Assembly: GCA_003244045.1 (NCBI GenBank)
Contig: QHBU01000149.1
Location: 1-33,555 of the forward strand
Direction: 5' to 3'
Length of the DNA stretch: 33,555 nt
From: Candidatus Aeolococcus gillhamiae
GTDB lineage: Bacteria; Chloroflexota; Dormibacteria; Aeolococcales; Aeolococcaceae
Below the pieces are notes generated by a model, which was not told the origin of the DNA, did no database searches, and saw only the letters and a program-made list of their open reading frames with translations. Below, piece after piece: positions 33,475 to 33,555 of this stretch. Within the stretch, counting starts at the first letter, position 1. Every line of letters begins with the position of its first letter. The translations under genes and the position numbers were made by a program.

Positions 33475-33555
33475 GCGCGCTGCAGGCGGTCATCACCCAG
33501 CGACAGGCTGAGCTGGCCACGCTGGCCACGCAGGTCGGTCAGTACACCTCGCTCA
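33456..33555. repeat. Inverted repeat at contig end (probable fold-back join)
   Basis: TGAGCGAGGTGTACTGACC at 33456-33474 is the exact reverse complement of 33537-33555, with 62 bases between. Read on the plus strand, 33475-33555 encodes LQAVITQRQAELATLATQV followed by GQYTSL. This joins smoothly to the QYTSLTEQRQAS segment encoded on the minus strand. Thus the terminal ~80 bases are upstream coding sequence of the same gene in the wrong orientation. Confidence 0.75.

Noticed and set aside
33456-33555. Phase-variable invertible switch
   Set aside because: Flipping the segment restores the protein frame only until an in-frame TGA with no start codon. No recombinase is nearby and the position at the sequence end favours a join artefact.

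Overview
The window is about 33.5 kb of GC-rich bacterial chromosome with high third-position GC, Shine-Dalgarno (SD) starts on most genes and frequent GTG starts. It opens inside rpoB, next to rplL and rplJ. The short RpoB N-terminus, secreted proteins with PT-rich linkers and lectin propellers, and the cell-surface gene content suggest a soil-type Gram-positive-like or Chloroflexota/Dormibacterota-like lineage. That assignment is inference from style only. The right end looks like a contig end, because the last ~80 bases appear to be an inverted fold-back join.

Layout. (1) 1-3066, minus strand: rplJ with an L10-type autoregulatory leader, rplL with an intrinsic terminator, a small VOC-fold protein wedged between rplL and rpoB, and the 5' third of rpoB. 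(2) 3067-7270: a TauE/SafE permease (minus) transcribed divergently from a tightly coupled plus-strand operon cysQ - Kef-type antiporter - histidine phosphatase. Both directions have good sigma70-like promoters. (3) 7269-10067, minus: a sulfotransferase and a secreted protein with Ig-like domains and a six-repeat PLL-type lectin propeller. (4) 10338-24040: an array of five paralogous secreted phosphoesterases (PF04185-like, related to acid phosphatase/phospholipase C). Each has a different accessory architecture: C-terminal PLL lectin; an unrecognised N-terminal domain plus one IPT/TIG; a bare membrane-anchored form; the same N-terminal domain plus two IPT/TIG; and a second unrecognised family joined by a PT-rich linker. 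A PQQ-type propeller protein and a second sulfotransferase are interleaved. (5) 24126-33474, minus: a surface-polysaccharide operon with a Wzz-like chain-length regulator (partial), a 642-residue double-domain sulfotransferase, a MurJ/Wzx-like flippase, an O-antigen-ligase/Wzy-like polymerase, two GT4 glycosyltransferases and a lipoprotein with a possible glycoside-hydrolase-like barrel.

How they may work together. The right-hand operon looks able to assemble, flip, polymerise and size-control a glycan. Three sulfotransferase genes with four catalytic domains suggest that the glycan, or another surface molecule, is sulfated. CysQ would remove the PAP by-product of PAPS-dependent sulfation, and the TauE-type permease may move sulfur oxyanions. 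The secreted phosphoesterases and PLL lectins could bind and remodel phosphate- or sugar-bearing surface or environmental polymers. The sulfated-glycan reading is inference. The gene families themselves are mostly clear.
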